DNA from: Flavobacteriales bacterium UBA4011
GTDB lineage: Bacteria > Bacteroidota > Bacteroidia > Flavobacteriales_D > Crocinitomicaceae
Reading direction: 5' to 3'
Length of the DNA stretch: 6,899 nucleotides
Assembly: GCA_002384725.1 (NCBI GenBank)
Contig: DGBF01000017.1
Location: 2,079 to 8,977, forward strand
Positions 6,540 to 6,899 of this stretch are shown here, piece by piece. The position numbers and the translations under genes are program-made. Position 1 is the stretch's first letter; every line of letters starts with the position of its first letter. Under the pieces are notes generated by a model. The model saw only the letters and a list, made by a program, of their open reading frames with translations. It had not been told where the DNA came from and did no database searches.

Positions 6540-6899
6540 CTAATTCTTTATGATTTCAAGTAGCACCAGAATACGATCATGCACCTGAAAAACAAGCCCT
6601 TGATGCTCTAACATTTTCTTTTCCATGAACTGCATTCTTTTACGTTTTGGCTCCAATAATGAGAGTTTCAGCCTATTAATGAAGCGTTTTCGACCCAGTT
6701 TTTATCCTTTTCTCCACCAAACTGATCTTGAAAACCATCTGAAAACATGAAAATCGTCGTGTTTCCCTGGATATCTAATTCATGATTTGTAAACCCATTC
6801 TTGGGATAGGGATCGGATCGGACGATATATTCAAAAAAGTCGGACTCAGAATTGTATTTCAACAAATACATCGGACTGTTGAGCTCCTCCCCTTTTCCG
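6540..6899 (-). pseudogene. SpoIIE-type PP2C serine phosphatase, C-terminal end, frameshifted (5' end outside window)
   Basis: This is the C-terminal end of a SpoIIE/RsbU-type phosphatase domain, which removes phosphate from serine or threonine on partner-switch proteins or other targets. The frame is open to the right edge. Seen: FTNHELDIQGN, then FMFSDGFQDQFGGEKDK, the FSDG and DQFGG motifs typical of these phosphatases. As written, translation then runs off into an unrelated tail and stops at 6668. Shifting by one base at the run of five A (minus strand, 6703-6699; six would restore the frame) gives KKLGRKRF, LLEPKRKRMQFMEKKMLEHQ and a last strand QVHDRILVLLEI that matches the family ending (QVDDxxVxGI), stopping at 6540. 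The metal-site Asp pair reads VHD, and the usual KxPIG stretch is not recognisable, so the gene may be decaying. A sequencing error in the A run is the main alternative. Confidence 0.72.

Noticed and set aside
6696..6706. Programmed -1 frameshift at GAT AAA AAC in the phosphatase.
   Set aside because: The heptamer in frame is T AAA AAC, not A AAA AAC, so the P-site tRNA would re-pair poorly with TAA. A deletion or sequence error is simpler.
1..6899. Search for tRNA, rRNA, CRISPR repeats, insertion sequences or integration sites.
   Set aside because: No spaced direct repeats, transposase motifs, terminal inverted repeats or RNA-gene signatures were seen.

Overview
The window looks like Bacteroidota chromosome, probably Flavobacteriales. 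The grounds are low-GC, A/T-rich coding sequence, almost no Shine-Dalgarno sites, two promoters with the phylum-typical TAnnTTTG -7 box, a BatA-type membrane protein of the kind common in this phylum, and a SpoIIE-type phosphatase with the DQFGG motif often seen there. The genus cannot be fixed from this sequence alone.

Layout. Positions 2-706 and 690-1889 (+) hold two tandem, overlapping GT4-fold glycosyltransferases; the first lacks its N-terminus because the window begins inside it. They look like the tail of a surface-polysaccharide or glycan cluster lying to the left. A short spacer (1890-1940) holds a 9-bp inverted repeat and a -7 box placed so that the next mRNA would be leaderless. 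Positions 1941-5844 (+) form a tight three-gene unit: a 685-residue BatA/vWA membrane protein, a dihydroorotase homologue whose active-site histidines are all replaced, and a small PmtA-like SAM methyltransferase that overlaps it by 14 bases. Positions 5845-6057 hold only a possible 39-codon ORF, in frame with the methyltransferase and with no other stop between them.

On the minus strand, reading right to left, a SpoIIE-type phosphatase gene enters from the right edge (6899-6540) with an apparent one-base deletion in an A run. It is followed by a MarR-family repressor (6507-6058). The MarR promoter carries a perfect 14-bp palindrome, ATTACCATGGTAAT, directly against its -7 box, which suggests autorepression.

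How the parts fit. The glycosyltransferases probably build envelope glycan. The BatA-type protein sits in the inner membrane with a large extracytoplasmic part. The pyrC homologue has lost its metal ligands and is better read as a structural pseudo-enzyme than as a working dihydroorotase. The methyltransferase resembles enzymes acting on aminophospholipids. The MarR/phosphatase side is a separate convergent unit. I see no clear new defence or mobile system. The most useful leads are the degenerate dihydroorotase, the two leaderless promoters with dyad symmetry, the frameshifted phosphatase, and the open frame past the methyltransferase stop.
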